From positions 139,335 through 197,545 of the forward strand of contig NZ_BNBM01000020.1 of assembly GCF_014655715.1 (NCBI RefSeq): a stretch of DNA of 58,211 nt, read 5' to 3'. Under the pieces are notes generated by a model. The model was not told where the DNA came from. It saw only the letters and a list, made by a program, of their open reading frames with translations, and did not search any database. The DNA is from Streptomyces lanatus (GTDB lineage Bacteria > Actinomycetota > Actinomycetes > Streptomycetales > Streptomycetaceae). Position numbers and translations under genes: made by a program. This document shows positions 43,465 to 52,072 of this stretch, in pieces (position 1 is the first letter of the stretch; every line of letters begins with the position of its first letter).

Positions 43465-44601
43465 GTGAGAGTTCGCACCAGAAGTTCGGCGATCATCGGC
43501 ACGATCTGTCTCGTCGCTTCCCTCACGCTCACGGCGGCGTCGGCCGAAGAGCCGGACGCCGCGCGGCAGGCGGCGAAGGTCACCCTCACGAACGTGGCCA
43601 CGGCCCAGAACCCGACCGCCGGCGCCGCCGGTCCCGGAGGAAGACTCTGGATCGCCGAACGCGCAGGCACGGTCAGGGTCCTTGGCGACAAAGGGCTCGG
43701 CAAACCCGTCCTCGACATGTCCACCGAGACCACCACCGACGGCGAACGCGGGCTGCTGGGCATCGCGTTCGACAAGACGTTCGCGCACTTCTACATCTCG
43801 TTCACCAACCTTGAAGGCACCAGTACCGTGGACGAGTTCGCCGTACGGCACGGCAGGATCCAGCCGCACACCCGGCGTACGGTCCTGACCCAGACGCAGC
43901 CCTATGCGAACCACAATGGCGGGGACATCAAGATCGGCCCCGATGGCTACCTCTACATCGCGCTCGGCGACGGAGGCTCGGGCGGAGACCCGCACGGCAA
44001 CGGACAGAACCTCGGCACGCTGCTCGGCAAGCTCCTGCGGATCGACCCCAGGGGCGGCACGCCGTACGCGATCCCGCCGGACAACCCGTTCGTGGGCGAA
44101 GCGAACGCGAGGGGCGAAATCTGGGCGTACGGGCTGCGCAACCCGTGGCGGTTCTCCTTCGACGCCGGCACCGGCGACCTGCTGATCGGCGACGTCGGCC
44201 AGAACGACTGGGAGGAGATCGACTGGGCCCCGGCACGCAGCAAAGGCGGAGAGAACTACGGCTGGGCCCAGATGGAGGGCACCCATCCCTTCCGCGGCGG
44301 CACGGAACCCGCCAACCACGTGCCGCCGGTCCATGAGTACGACCGCTCCAACTTCGGCTGCTCGGTCACCGGCGGCTACGTCTACCGGGGCACGGCGATC
44401 CCGGAACTCAGGGGTCAGTACGTGTTCAGCGACTACTGCGACGGCACCGTCCGCTCCCTACAGTTGAAGAACGGCAAGGTGACCGCCGTGAACGACCTCG
44501 GAGTCAACGGCGGCGAGGTCATCTCCTTCGCGCAGAACGGCAATGGCGAACTGTACGTGCTCGCCATTGGTGGCAGCGTCTTCCGCATCGACGCGGCGTA
44601 A
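43465..44601 (+). CDS. Secreted PQQ-type aldose/sorbosone dehydrogenase
   Basis: A 378-residue soluble six-bladed beta-propeller of the glucose/sorbosone dehydrogenase (GSDH) family. Residues about 1-28 are a signal peptide (SSAIIGTICLVASLTLTAAS). YANHNGGDIKIGPDGYLYIA contains the catalytic His and the PQQ-side loop; ALGDGGSGGDPHGNGQNLGT and LLRIDPRGGTPYAIPPDNPF are family hallmarks, and WAYGLRNPWRFSFDAGTGDL the conserved arginine motif. The GTG follows AGGAGG. It would oxidise aldoses outside the cell to aldonolactones if PQQ is available. Its closeness to aldonate dehydratase genes suggests it feeds them. Confidence 0.9.
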   Translation: MRVRTRSSAIIGTICLVASLTLTAASAEEPDAARQAAKVTLTNVATAQNPTAGAAGPGGRLWIAERAGTVRVLGDKGLGKPVLDMSTETTTDGERGLLGIAFDKTFAHFYISFTNLEGTSTVDEFAVRHGRIQPHTRRTVLTQTQPYANHNGGDIKIGPDGYLYIALGDGGSGGDPHGNGQNLGTLLGKLLRIDPRGGTPYAIPPDNPFVGEANARGEIWAYGLRNPWRFSFDAGTGDLLIGDVGQNDWEEIDWAPARSKGGENYGWAQMEGTHPFRGGTEPANHVPPVHEYDRSNFGCSVTGGYVYRGTAIPELRGQYVFSDYCDGTVRSLQLKNGKVTAVNDLGVNGGEVISFAQNGNGELYVLAIGGSVFRIDAA

Positions 44602-44875
44602 CGACCACCAGAAGAACTGCTGCACAGCCTGGATCAGGCAAGCAATCGACGAGGATGCACTACCGGGAGCCTCGTCGCACTGCCTCACCCCGCCGCGATC
44701 CCGCTGGCGCCGACTCGGCCGCGGCCGGCAGACCCTGCCCGCCGCGGCCCATCTGCGCAAGGTGACGCCCCCACTCATCCTCGGATTCGCCCTGCCGAAC
44801 GACCGTAGTGATGAGTTTTCGTGCCCGCACTCGTCACACCCACGACGGGACACGACGGGGCGGAAGGATGACCCG

Positions 44876-45874
44876 ATGAGCGCGGACACGCGGCTGGAGG
44901 AGCTGGGCATGAGCGGGCTGGGCGAGGTCGACGAGTCGGCGTTCTCGGGGCTGGCGGAGCGGCACCGGCGGGAGCTGCATGTGCACTGCTACCGGATGCT
45001 CGGGTCGTTCGAGGACGCCGAGGACACCGTGCAGGAGACGTTCCTCCGGGCCTGGCGGCGGCGGGAGACCTTCGAGGGGCGGTCGACGTTGCGGGCCTGG
45101 CTGTACGGGATCGCCACCAACGCCTGCCTCGACCTGCTCGCCAAGCACCGCCCGGAGCCCGCGACCGGCGGCGAGGTGCTGTGGCTGCAGCCCTACCCGG
45201 ACCGGCTGCTCGACGAGCTGCCCGCGGGTGACGCGGACGAGCCGGAGAGCGTCGCCGTCGCGCGGGAGACGATCGAGCTGGCGTACCTGGTCGCGGTTCA
45301 GCATCTCGCGCCGCGCCCGCGGGCCGTGCTGATCCTGCGGGACGTGCTCGGCTGGCCCGCGAAGAAGGTCGCGGAGCTCCTCGGGGACTCCGTCAACTCC
45401 GTGAACAGCGCGTTGCAGCGGGCCCGCGCCGGCATGCGGGAACATCTGCCCGCCGAGCGGCAGGACTGGACCGGCGGCGAACAGGACGCCGCGACGCGCG
45501 AGTTGGTGCGCCGCTTCACCGACGCCAGCGTGGCCACGGACATCGGCAGGCTCGCCACCCTGCTCCGGGACGACGTCCGCTGCTCGATGCCGCCCACGCC
45601 GGGCCTGTACGTCGGCCGCGACGCCGTGGTGAACGACTGGGTCGAGGACGGCTTCGAGGGCATGACGGGCCTGCGCGCCTTCCCCACCGCGGTGAACCGG
45701 CAGCCCGCCGTCGCCTTCTACCTCTGGCGGAAGCGGGAGGGCGCGTACCTGCCGCTGACGATCGACGTCCTGCGCGTCACCGGCGGGGCGATCACCGAGA
45801 TCGTCATCTTCCACGACGACCAGTTCCCGCGGCTCGGGCTGCCGGAGCGCCTGCCGGCGGACGGCACGGAGTAG
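44876..45874 (+). CDS. ECF sigma factor with C-terminal SnoaL-like domain
   Basis: A 332-residue RNA polymerase sigma factor. Region 2 is FSGLAERHRRELHVHCYRML, then FEDAEDTVQETFLRAWRRRE. Region 4 is LAPRPRAVLILRDVLGWPAK and LLGDSVNSVNSALQRARAGM. A C-terminal NTF2/SnoaL-like domain follows (LVRRFTDASVATDIGRLATL to ITEIVIFHDDQF). This is the architecture of the ECF groups in which the tail replaces a separate anti-sigma factor. ATG after CGGAAGG. It is followed after 114 bases by a membrane protein gene that may be co-transcribed. Confidence 0.92.
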   Translation: MSADTRLEELGMSGLGEVDESAFSGLAERHRRELHVHCYRMLGSFEDAEDTVQETFLRAWRRRETFEGRSTLRAWLYGIATNACLDLLAKHRPEPATGGEVLWLQPYPDRLLDELPAGDADEPESVAVARETIELAYLVAVQHLAPRPRAVLILRDVLGWPAKKVAELLGDSVNSVNSALQRARAGMREHLPAERQDWTGGEQDAATRELVRRFTDASVATDIGRLATLLRDDVRCSMPPTPGLYVGRDAVVNDWVEDGFEGMTGLRAFPTAVNRQPAVAFYLWRKREGAYLPLTIDVLRVTGGAITEIVIFHDDQFPRLGLPERLPADGTE

Positions 45875-45988
45875 TCCCGGTGCGGACGCTCACGCTGCGC
45901 GGTGGCGCGCGTGTCGCGGTGGTCGCGGGACCGTCACATGCCAGTCAACACCCGTACGCCATTTACCGAATGATGATGGAGGAACGAC

Positions 45989-46444
45989 ATGAACAGCATG
46001 AATGACATCGGGGCCGTCGCAGGCCCGGCAGCGGGACGGACCGGCCGCACCCACCGACTCCGCGGGCTCGCCGGCACCGGCTTGATCGCCACGCTCGCGG
46101 CGATGGTGGCCACCACCCTCGCCGCGGCGCTTGTTCGTGCCGCTGGCGTCGACTTCGAGATCCCCGACGGCGGCGAGACGATCCCGCTGTCCGGGTTCGC
46201 CGTGGTGACCGGCTTCCTTTCGGCCGTGGGCGTCGTCATTGCCGTCGCTCTTCTTCGCTGGAGCGCGCGCCCGGCCGATCGATTCTTGTGGACGGCCGTG
46301 TCGCTGACCGCGCTTTCGTTGGTCCCGCCCCTCCTCTCCGGGGCAAACACCGCCACCACCACCGCCCTCCTCGGGCTGCACCTCGTCCCTGCGGCGGTGA
46401 TGATTCCCACCCTGACGCGGAGCCTGCGCACCCGGACGGGCTGA
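45989..46444 (+). CDS. DUF6069-type four-helix membrane protein
   Basis: A 151-residue protein with four predicted membrane helices (GLIATLAAMVATTLAAALVR, LSGFAVVTGFLSAVGVVIAV, FLWTAVSLTALSLVPPLLSG, LLGLHLVPAAVMIPTL). As I recall, this matches the actinobacterial DUF6069 family, often next to such sigma factors. The ATG follows GGAGG. It is probably the target or partner of the preceding ECF factor; the function is not known. Confidence 0.75.
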   Translation: MNSMNDIGAVAGPAAGRTGRTHRLRGLAGTGLIATLAAMVATTLAAALVRAAGVDFEIPDGGETIPLSGFAVVTGFLSAVGVVIAVALLRWSARPADRFLWTAVSLTALSLVPPLLSGANTATTTALLGLHLVPAAVMIPTLTRSLRTRTG

Positions 46445-46522
46445 CGATGCCGCAACAGTGGACCGGCAGGACGATCGCGTACCACTGTGCCCAGATCCGT
46501 GGCCCCGGAATCAGGCGAGCCT

Positions 46523-47392
46523 CTAACGGTCCGAAATCGGGTGGTCGGCGGTTTGCGCGGCCCATGAGGCGAGGATGCGCAGACGGTCGAAGCTGGGTGT
46601 GCCGGGCTCGGCGGTAAGGGTGATGAGCTGCTGTTCGGGGTCGTCGGTGGAGGTGAGGAAGGACCAGTCGAGGGTGAGCGGGCCGACAACCGGATGGTGC
46701 AGCGTTTTCGTGCCCGATCCCTGGGTGGCGACGCGGTGTGCGCCCCACCAGCGCCGGAAGTCGGGGTCCTGAAGCGATAGTTCGCCCACCAGTTCGGCCA
46801 GCCGCGGATCTTTCGGATCACGGGCGGCCTCCATGCGCAGCTGCGCCAAGGTCAGCTGCGCTACCCACTCCCAGTCCGGGTACAGCGCTCTGATGGCCGG
46901 TTCGCAGAAGACCAGCCGTACGAAGTTGCGCTTCTTCTGCGGGATCCGCGCGAAGTCGGTGAACAGGGCGGCCGCCATGGCATTCCAGGCGAGGATGTCC
47001 GTGCGGCGGCCCAGGACGACGGCCGGCGTGGTGGAGAGGTCATCCAGGAGACGCTGAAGCTGCGGCTGGACCTTCTGCGTGGTGCGCCGACGCGGTCGGG
47101 CGGCGTCCCGGCCGGACAGTTCGAACATGTAGGCACGCTCACCGTCGTCGAGCCGGAGGACCCGTGCGAGGGCGTCCAACACCGGTTCGGAAGCCTGGCG
47201 GCGGCCCTGCTCCAGGCGCGTGTAGTAATCGGGGCTGATCGACGCCAGCAAGGCCACCTCCTCGCGGCGAAGACCCTTGACCCTGCGCCTGCCGGCCGAG
47301 TCAGGCAGCCCCACCTCGGCCGGGCTCAGCTCCGTGCGCCGTGCCTTGAGGAAAGCGCCCAGTTCGCTGTCGTGGGCGTTGCCGCTGCTCAT
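46523..47392 (-). CDS. XRE-family regulator with MmyB-like domain
   Basis: A 289-residue regulator. LGAFLKARRTELSPAEVGLP, then GLRREEVALLASISPDYYTR and LEQGRRQASEPVLDALARVL form the XRE domain with the signature RREEVA...YYTRLEQGR. The C-terminal MmyB-like ligand domain follows (AVVLGRRTDILAWNAMAAAL; LHHPVVGPLTLDWSFL). It is divergent from an alpha/beta-hydrolase gene, which is the likely target. The ATG lacks a clear ribosome-binding site. Confidence 0.92.
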   Translation of the reverse strand: MSSGNAHDSELGAFLKARRTELSPAEVGLPDSAGRRRVKGLRREEVALLASISPDYYTRLEQGRRQASEPVLDALARVLRLDDGERAYMFELSGRDAARPRRRTTQKVQPQLQRLLDDLSTTPAVVLGRRTDILAWNAMAAALFTDFARIPQKKRNFVRLVFCEPAIRALYPDWEWVAQLTLAQLRMEAARDPKDPRLAELVGELSLQDPDFRRWWGAHRVATQGSGTKTLHHPVVGPLTLDWSFLTSTDDPEQQLITLTAEPGTPSFDRLRILASWAAQTADHPISDR

Positions 47393-47635
47393 AGGGACAA
47401 GTCTTACAGCCCGCCGGGCCTGTGACAGTGGGCCTGCCGTGTCCCAGGACCGCGGTGTCCGAGGACGGAACAAGCCTCTTACCCGTCCACGTACCGCGTG
47501 CGAGCGTCGGTGACCTGGCCGCGGTGGCCGTCGGATGGACCGTCCCGAGGACGAAGGTCCCCCTGAGGTCCTGCCGGATGAATCCGCGCCATCGCGATCA
47601 CAGCACTTCGTCACCCGCACCAGGAGGCACAGACC

Positions 47636-48553
47636 GTGAAGACCAGCGTCACCTTCCCCAGCAACGATCTCGCCCTCGCCGGGATTCTCTTCACCCCCGA
47701 CGACTCCGTCGATGGCCGGCTGCCGGCCATTGTCATCTCCCATCCGGGAGGCGGCGTGAAGGAGCAGAGCCCGAGCATCTACGCCAAGCGCCTGGCCCGC
47801 GCCGGATTCGCCGCGCTCGTCTTCGACGCCGCGTACAAGGGCGAGAGCGAGGGCGAGCCGCGCGGCATGGAGAACCCCTTCCAGCGCGCCGAGGACATCA
47901 AGTCCGCCGTGACCTACCTGACCACCCGTGGCGACATCGACCCGGACCGTATCGGAGCCCTGGGTATCTGCGCGTCCGGCGGTTACGTCCCCTACGCCGC
48001 TCAGACCGACCACCGCATCAAGAGCGTGGCCACGGTCAGCGCCGTGGACCTCGGGTCGGTGTTCCGTGAGGGACTGGGCCGCACACAGGACCCGGCGATC
48101 CTTCAGGCCCTGCTCGACCAGGCAGGTGCGGCGCGCACCGAGGAGGCATGCGGCGCTGCCCCGCAACTGGTGGCATGGATTCCCGCCAACGCTGAGGAGC
48201 TGCTGGAGACCGAAACCAGGCAGTTCCGGGAGACGTTCGAGTTCTACTGCACCCCGCGTGGCTACCACCCCCGCGCGGTCCAGGGATGGGTACTGCGCAG
48301 TGTCGACCAGCTCGCCCAGTACGACTCGTACGCGATGATCCGGCTCATCTCACCTCGCCCCCTGCTGATGATCGCCGGTTCGGAAGCGGAGAGCGCCTAC
48401 TTCAGCCGAGAAGCGATCGAGCAGGCAGCCGAGCCCAAGGAGTTGTTCGTCATCGACGGTGCCACGCACATCGACCTGTACGACAAGGACGCATACGTCA
48501 CCCCCGCCGTCGCCAAGCTCACCGAGTTCTTCGGCAAGCACCTGGCCGAGTGA
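47636..48553 (+). CDS. Alpha/beta hydrolase (dienelactone-hydrolase-like)
   Basis: A 305-residue hydrolase. LPAIVISHPGGGVKEQSPSI gives the oxyanion strand. DPDRIGALGICASGGYVPYA has the nucleophile elbow with an unusual G-I-C-A-S-G-G, where either Cys or Ser could be the nucleophile. LLMIAGSEAES and FVIDGATHIDLY supply the Asp and His. This is like the YcjY/FrsA-type group often controlled by MmyB regulators. GTG start after AGGAGG. Substrate unknown. Confidence 0.87.
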   Translation: MKTSVTFPSNDLALAGILFTPDDSVDGRLPAIVISHPGGGVKEQSPSIYAKRLARAGFAALVFDAAYKGESEGEPRGMENPFQRAEDIKSAVTYLTTRGDIDPDRIGALGICASGGYVPYAAQTDHRIKSVATVSAVDLGSVFREGLGRTQDPAILQALLDQAGAARTEEACGAAPQLVAWIPANAEELLETETRQFRETFEFYCTPRGYHPRAVQGWVLRSVDQLAQYDSYAMIRLISPRPLLMIAGSEAESAYFSREAIEQAAEPKELFVIDGATHIDLYDKDAYVTPAVAKLTEFFGKHLAE

Positions 48554-48627
48554 CTGCCCGCCACTCCGGACCCACGGGCAGCAAAGGCGCGACGGCACGT
48601 TCTCCGCGAGGGACCTCACCGCCCGTC

Positions 48628-48946
48628 ACCCGCACCGGCGAGTTCCTGTCCACGGTGAAGTTCACGGTGCAGACCCTCGCCGTCACCGGCGAACTCCAGC
48701 GAGACCTTCAGCGCGAGCTGACCCATGACGGGCTGCGGGCCGCTGAGGCCAAGGGCAGCAAGGGCGGCCGTCGCCCGGCCGTCATCGCCGGGAAGACCGC
48801 CGCTGTCGGCGCCGCGTACCTGGAAGGCCGCTCCTCGCCGCCCTCGCTCGCGAAACGGCGTCAGCCGCGGCGCCATCCGCACGGCCGTCGCTGACCTCCT
48901 GCCCGAGCACACCGCCGCCGACCCCGAGGACGCCCCAGCCCCCTAA
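48628..48946 (+). pseudogene. Serine recombinase (resolvase/invertase) C-terminal fragment
   Basis: TRTGEFLSTVKFTVQTLAV and LQRDLQRELTHDGLRAAEAK, then GSKGGRRPAV, are the end of the catalytic domain and the hinge of a Pin/resolvase-type recombinase. After a frameshift near 48850 the helix-turn-helix appears in another frame (NGVSRGAIRTAVADLLPEHT). The catalytic Ser region is missing. Confidence 0.65.
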
Positions 48947-48953
48947 CTGCCGG

Positions 48954-49337
48954 TCACCCTCGAGATGCCGGGCAAGAGTGGCTCTTCCCGGTCCCGCTGG
49001 GGCCGGCGATGACGAGGTTCTCGGCGCGGCCGATCCATTCCAGGGTGGCCAGGGAGTTCTGGGTGGGTTCGGGGATGGTGGAGTCCTCGGCCCGCCAGGA
49101 GGCCAGGGTCTTGCCGGTGGGGAAGTTCGCCGAGTGCCGGCGCAGGCGTCGGGTGGCCGCGTCGCGGCCGGTGACCTCCTCGGCGATCAGCAGCCGCAGG
49201 ACCTCGGCGGGGTCCCAGCGTTGCGCGCGGGCGGTGGCCAGCACGTCGGGGGCGGCCTTGCGCATGTAGGGCAGACGCATGCGGCGCATCAGCTTGTCGA
49301 GCTCCTCGGGAAGCGCCGGGGCCTGGGGAAACGTCAT
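48954..49337 (-). pseudogene. IS21-family IstB-like ATPase, N-terminal fragment
   Basis: MRLPYMRKAAPDVLATARAQ, RWDPAEVLRLLIAEEVTGRD, FPTGKTLASW and EWIGRAENLVIAGPSGTGKS are the N-terminus and Walker A of an IstB transposition helper. It stops right after the P-loop (GKSHSCPASRG), with Walker B and the rest lost. It is the partner of the IstA tail at 49684. Confidence 0.7.
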
Positions 49338-49395
49338 GGTCGTAAATTCCTTCGTCGGTCACGGTGGGCGCCGATAGGCTCGGCGGGTGATCAAT

Positions 49396-49677
49396 ATGTC
49401 GGTGCGCGGTGACCGCGGGAACGTCGTGGCCCGGGCGGAGGGCGGCGTGGAGTGGACCGCCGCCTTCGCGGATCTGGACCCGGCGGGGTTCCCGATGCTC
49501 GGGGCCCTGGACCCGTATGGCGACGCGGTCTTCAACCGTCGGCAGGTGCCGCTGCTGCTGGCGGAACTCGACCGGCTCCCGGCCGCGTGCGGCGGTGACT
49601 GGGTCGGGCAGGCCCGCGAGTTGTGTCAGATCGTCGAGCGCGGAACGCACCGGTATCTGTGGTTCATCGGCGACTGA
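49396..49677 (+). CDS. Small hypothetical protein between IS21 remnants
   Basis: A 93-residue protein (MSVRGDRGNVVARAEGGVEW, AFADLDPAGFPMLGALDPYG, VPLLLAELDRL, RGTHRYLWFIGD) with an ordinary composition and a plausible compact fold, but no family I recognise with certainty. A GTG at 49387 is an alternative start. It faces the opposite way to the IS21 fragments on both sides, so it is either an inserted gene or a survivor of the pre-insertion sequence. Confidence 0.6.
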   Translation: MSVRGDRGNVVARAEGGVEWTAAFADLDPAGFPMLGALDPYGDAVFNRRQVPLLLAELDRLPAACGGDWVGQARELCQIVERGTHRYLWFIGD

Positions 49678-49683
49678 CCGCAG

Positions 49684-49990
49684 TCAGTCGCCCGTCGACT
49701 CCCTTGCCGCCGTTGGCTGTTGGCCCAGGGCCTGCCAGACGATGGTGCCGCTCTGGACGGAGTGGGCTTCGTCCGCGCGCACGATCTCCCCGACCGGCTT
49801 GCTGGCTGCGATGTGCTCCAGAATGGAGACCAGGTCGTCGTCGGCGAAGCGTCCGGCCGTGGCCGCCAGCCCCAGGGCCTGGTCGACCCGGTCGCTGCCC
49901 AGGACGGTAGCCAGTTCGACGGCGCGGGCCATCTTGGCGCGGATGCGGGAGGCGCCCGCGGGTCCTCCAGCCCCCGGTACTGCGCGCCCT
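49684..49990 (-). pseudogene. IS21-family IstA transposase, C-terminal fragment
   Basis: SRIRAKMARAVELATVLGSD, RVDQALGLAATAGRFADDDL, VSILEHIAAS and IVRADEAHSVQSGT resemble the tail of IstA-type transposases of actinobacteria. The DDE core is missing. With the IstB fragment it is the scar of one IS21-like copy whose two genes are now 350 bases apart. Confidence 0.55.
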
Positions 49991-50306
49991 CGGCATGCAG
50001 CGCAACATCCGGCTCGGCCGCTGGTTCCGCCCCGGTTTCACCGCCCTCCACGGCATGCGCCGACTACGCGGAACCGCGCTCGACCCCTTCGGCCGGGCCC
50101 ATGTGCGCAAGGTCGAGCGAGCATTGCTCGAGGACTACTCCGAGCGCGTCACCCACCTGCTCGCCGGTCTCACCCCCGCCAACCACGCGGTGGCCGTAGA
50201 GATCGCCTCGCTCCCCGACATGGTTCGTGGGTACGAGGAGGTCAAGTTCCGCAATGTCGAGGCATATCGCGCCCGTCTGGCTGAGCTGACCGAGCGCTTC
50301 GACTGA
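49963..50306 (+). pseudogene. Indolepyruvate ferredoxin oxidoreductase, C-terminal (DUF6537) fragment
   Basis: PVLRALGMQRNIRLGRWFRP, MRRLRGTALDPFGRAHVRKV, ERALLEDYSERVTHLLAGLT and PDMVRGYEEVKFRNVEAYRA match the last 110 residues of the roughly 1,150-residue indolepyruvate/2-oxoacid ferredoxin oxidoreductase. The rest has been removed at the IS21 scar. An ATG at 49995 could start a short peptide, but it is almost certainly not functional. Confidence 0.65.
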
Positions 50307-50511
50307 CACTCTCGGGCGAACTCGGGCACCGCTGTGGGAGCGGTTCGGTCCTGCATCCGGGACTGACTGGTTAGCGGCCGTGTGTGTGCGCCCGCTGCCT
50401 CATGACCACCGCGGAGCCAGGTCACCCAGAGCAGTCAATTGCGTATTGGTAAAGCGCCAAATAGAAAACATGCACTTGATGTTAAGTGTGATGCTTCTTA
50501 GCGTTGCGGGT

Positions 50512-51120
50512 ATGAATCTCACCGTCCTCGGGGCGTCCGGCCAGACCGGACTCGCCCTCACTCGAGAAGCACTACGGCGCGGCCACACCGTCACCGCGAT
50601 CGCACGCGACCCCAAGCGGGTCACCGTCCCCGACACCGATGCGCTGCGCAAGGCCGTCGGCAACGTGGGCGACCCGGCGAGCATCGCCAAGGCCATCGAT
50701 GCGGAATCCGTCGTCTTGTCCGCGCTCGGCACAGACCGGGCGGGAGTGCTCACCGCCGGAGCCAAGGCAGTCCTCGCCGCGCAGCCGCAGCGCGTCATCT
50801 GGCTCGGTGCCTACGGCACGGGCAAGTCCGCCGATGCAGCCGGAGACGGGGCCCGCGTATTGGAGAAGCTGCTGGGCGACCGGCTCGCGGACAAGATCGC
50901 CGCAGATAACATCGTCCTGGCCGCGAAGGGCACTGTCTTTCACGCGGGCGTTCTCACCACCGGGCCCAAGAGTCCCACCCGGCGCACGGTCGGCCTGGAC
51001 GCCGCACCCGCGTTCGACCTCAACGCGAAGGTCAGCCGGGAGACCGTCGCCGCGGCCATGCTCGATGAGGCCGAGACGCCGCGTTTCCTCGGGGGGATCG
51101 CCCTGCCGCTGGCTCGTTAA
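50512..51120 (+). CDS. NAD(P)-binding oxidoreductase-like protein
   Basis: A 202-residue atypical SDR/NmrA-like protein. MNLTVLGASGQTGLALTREA carries GxxGxxG, and HTVTAIARDPKRVTV binds the nucleotide phosphate. VVLSALGTDRAG and IWLGAYGTGKSAD follow. It is shorter than typical NmrA proteins (about 210 residues are common in this NAD(P)H-binding group). The ATG has no clear ribosome-binding site. It converges with a LysR gene and overlaps its stop by four bases. Confidence 0.82.
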   Translation: MNLTVLGASGQTGLALTREALRRGHTVTAIARDPKRVTVPDTDALRKAVGNVGDPASIAKAIDAESVVLSALGTDRAGVLTAGAKAVLAAQPQRVIWLGAYGTGKSADAAGDGARVLEKLLGDRLADKIAADNIVLAAKGTVFHAGVLTTGPKSPTRRTVGLDAAPAFDLNAKVSRETVAAAMLDEAETPRFLGGIALPLAR

Positions 51121-52016
51121 CGGGCCAGCACCTCCGACAGGCATGCCTGTACCTGGTCGCGTAGCCAGGCATGGGCGGGGTCGGAGTCATAACGTTGGTG
51201 CCAGTTGCAGTTGATCTCAGCCGCCGGAAAATGCACCGGCAGTGGCCGGGTGATCAGCCCAAACGCCTCGGAGATCGGGCGGCAGAGGACGTCGGTACTG
51301 GTGACCAACACGTCGCTGCGGGCGGCAATCTGCAGGGCAAGAGACAGTGTGGCGACCGACGCCACGACTCGGCGGTCAAGCCCCTCGCGGGCCAGCACCG
51401 CGTCGATCGGTGCGGTCAGCCGACCCCGTCGGGAGACCAGCACGTGCGGCTGTGCCGCATACGTGTGCAGGTCGAGGCCGTCAGCGCACGGGTGACCCGG
51501 ACGCATCGCCACGACCAGGCTGTCGTGTCCGAGAGTCTGGGAGCGGAACTCGGGCAGGTCCGGTCGGTCACCGCCGAGTTCCAGGTCGATGCGGCCATGG
51601 CGCAGGTCATCGGTGTCGACGGAGCGCTCGGCCAGCAGCCGCAACTGTACGCCGGGCGCCTGTTCCTGGACCCTTCCGACCAGGACGGGACCCAGCGCCG
51701 TGGCGAGCGCGTCGTGGCATTGGATCGTAAAGACACGCTCCAGCTCGGCGAGGTTCAGCTCGCGGGACGGCAGGAGCACACCGCGCGCTTCCCGTACCAG
51801 CCGGTGCACGTCGTCTCGGACCGCCAGCGCGAAGGGCGTGGGAGTCATCGAGTGCCCCGTCCGCACCAGGATGTCGTCGCCGGTGACCGTGCGAAGCCGC
51901 CCAAGCGTACGGCTGACCGCAGGCGAGGACAGCCGCAACCGCTCGGCGGCGCCCATCACGCTGCCCTCCTGAAGCAGAGCGTCGAGCACCGTGAGCAGAT
52001 TCAAATCCAGTTGCAC
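51117..52016 (-). CDS. LysR-family transcriptional regulator
   Basis: A 299-residue LysR protein. LDLNLLTVLDALLQEGSVMG, AAERLRLSSPAVSRTLGRLR and TVTGDDILVRTGHSMTPTPF form the helix-turn-helix. The effector domain (RVFTIQCHDALATALGPVLV to PVHFPAAEINCNWHQRYDSD) ends WLRDQVQACL as in the NodD/NahR branch. The GTG begins the DNA-binding domain; the frame opens eight codons more. It is divergent, 56 bases away, from an inositol-monophosphatase-like gene, its likely target. Confidence 0.9.
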   Translation of the reverse strand: MQLDLNLLTVLDALLQEGSVMGAAERLRLSSPAVSRTLGRLRTVTGDDILVRTGHSMTPTPFALAVRDDVHRLVREARGVLLPSRELNLAELERVFTIQCHDALATALGPVLVGRVQEQAPGVQLRLLAERSVDTDDLRHGRIDLELGGDRPDLPEFRSQTLGHDSLVVAMRPGHPCADGLDLHTYAAQPHVLVSRRGRLTAPIDAVLAREGLDRRVVASVATLSLALQIAARSDVLVTSTDVLCRPISEAFGLITRPLPVHFPAAEINCNWHQRYDSDPAHAWLRDQVQACLSEVLAR

Positions 52017-52072
52017 ACCAGTAAATCTTACGCGGCACATGATGCCGTGAAGACAACGAGAGGGAGACAGCC

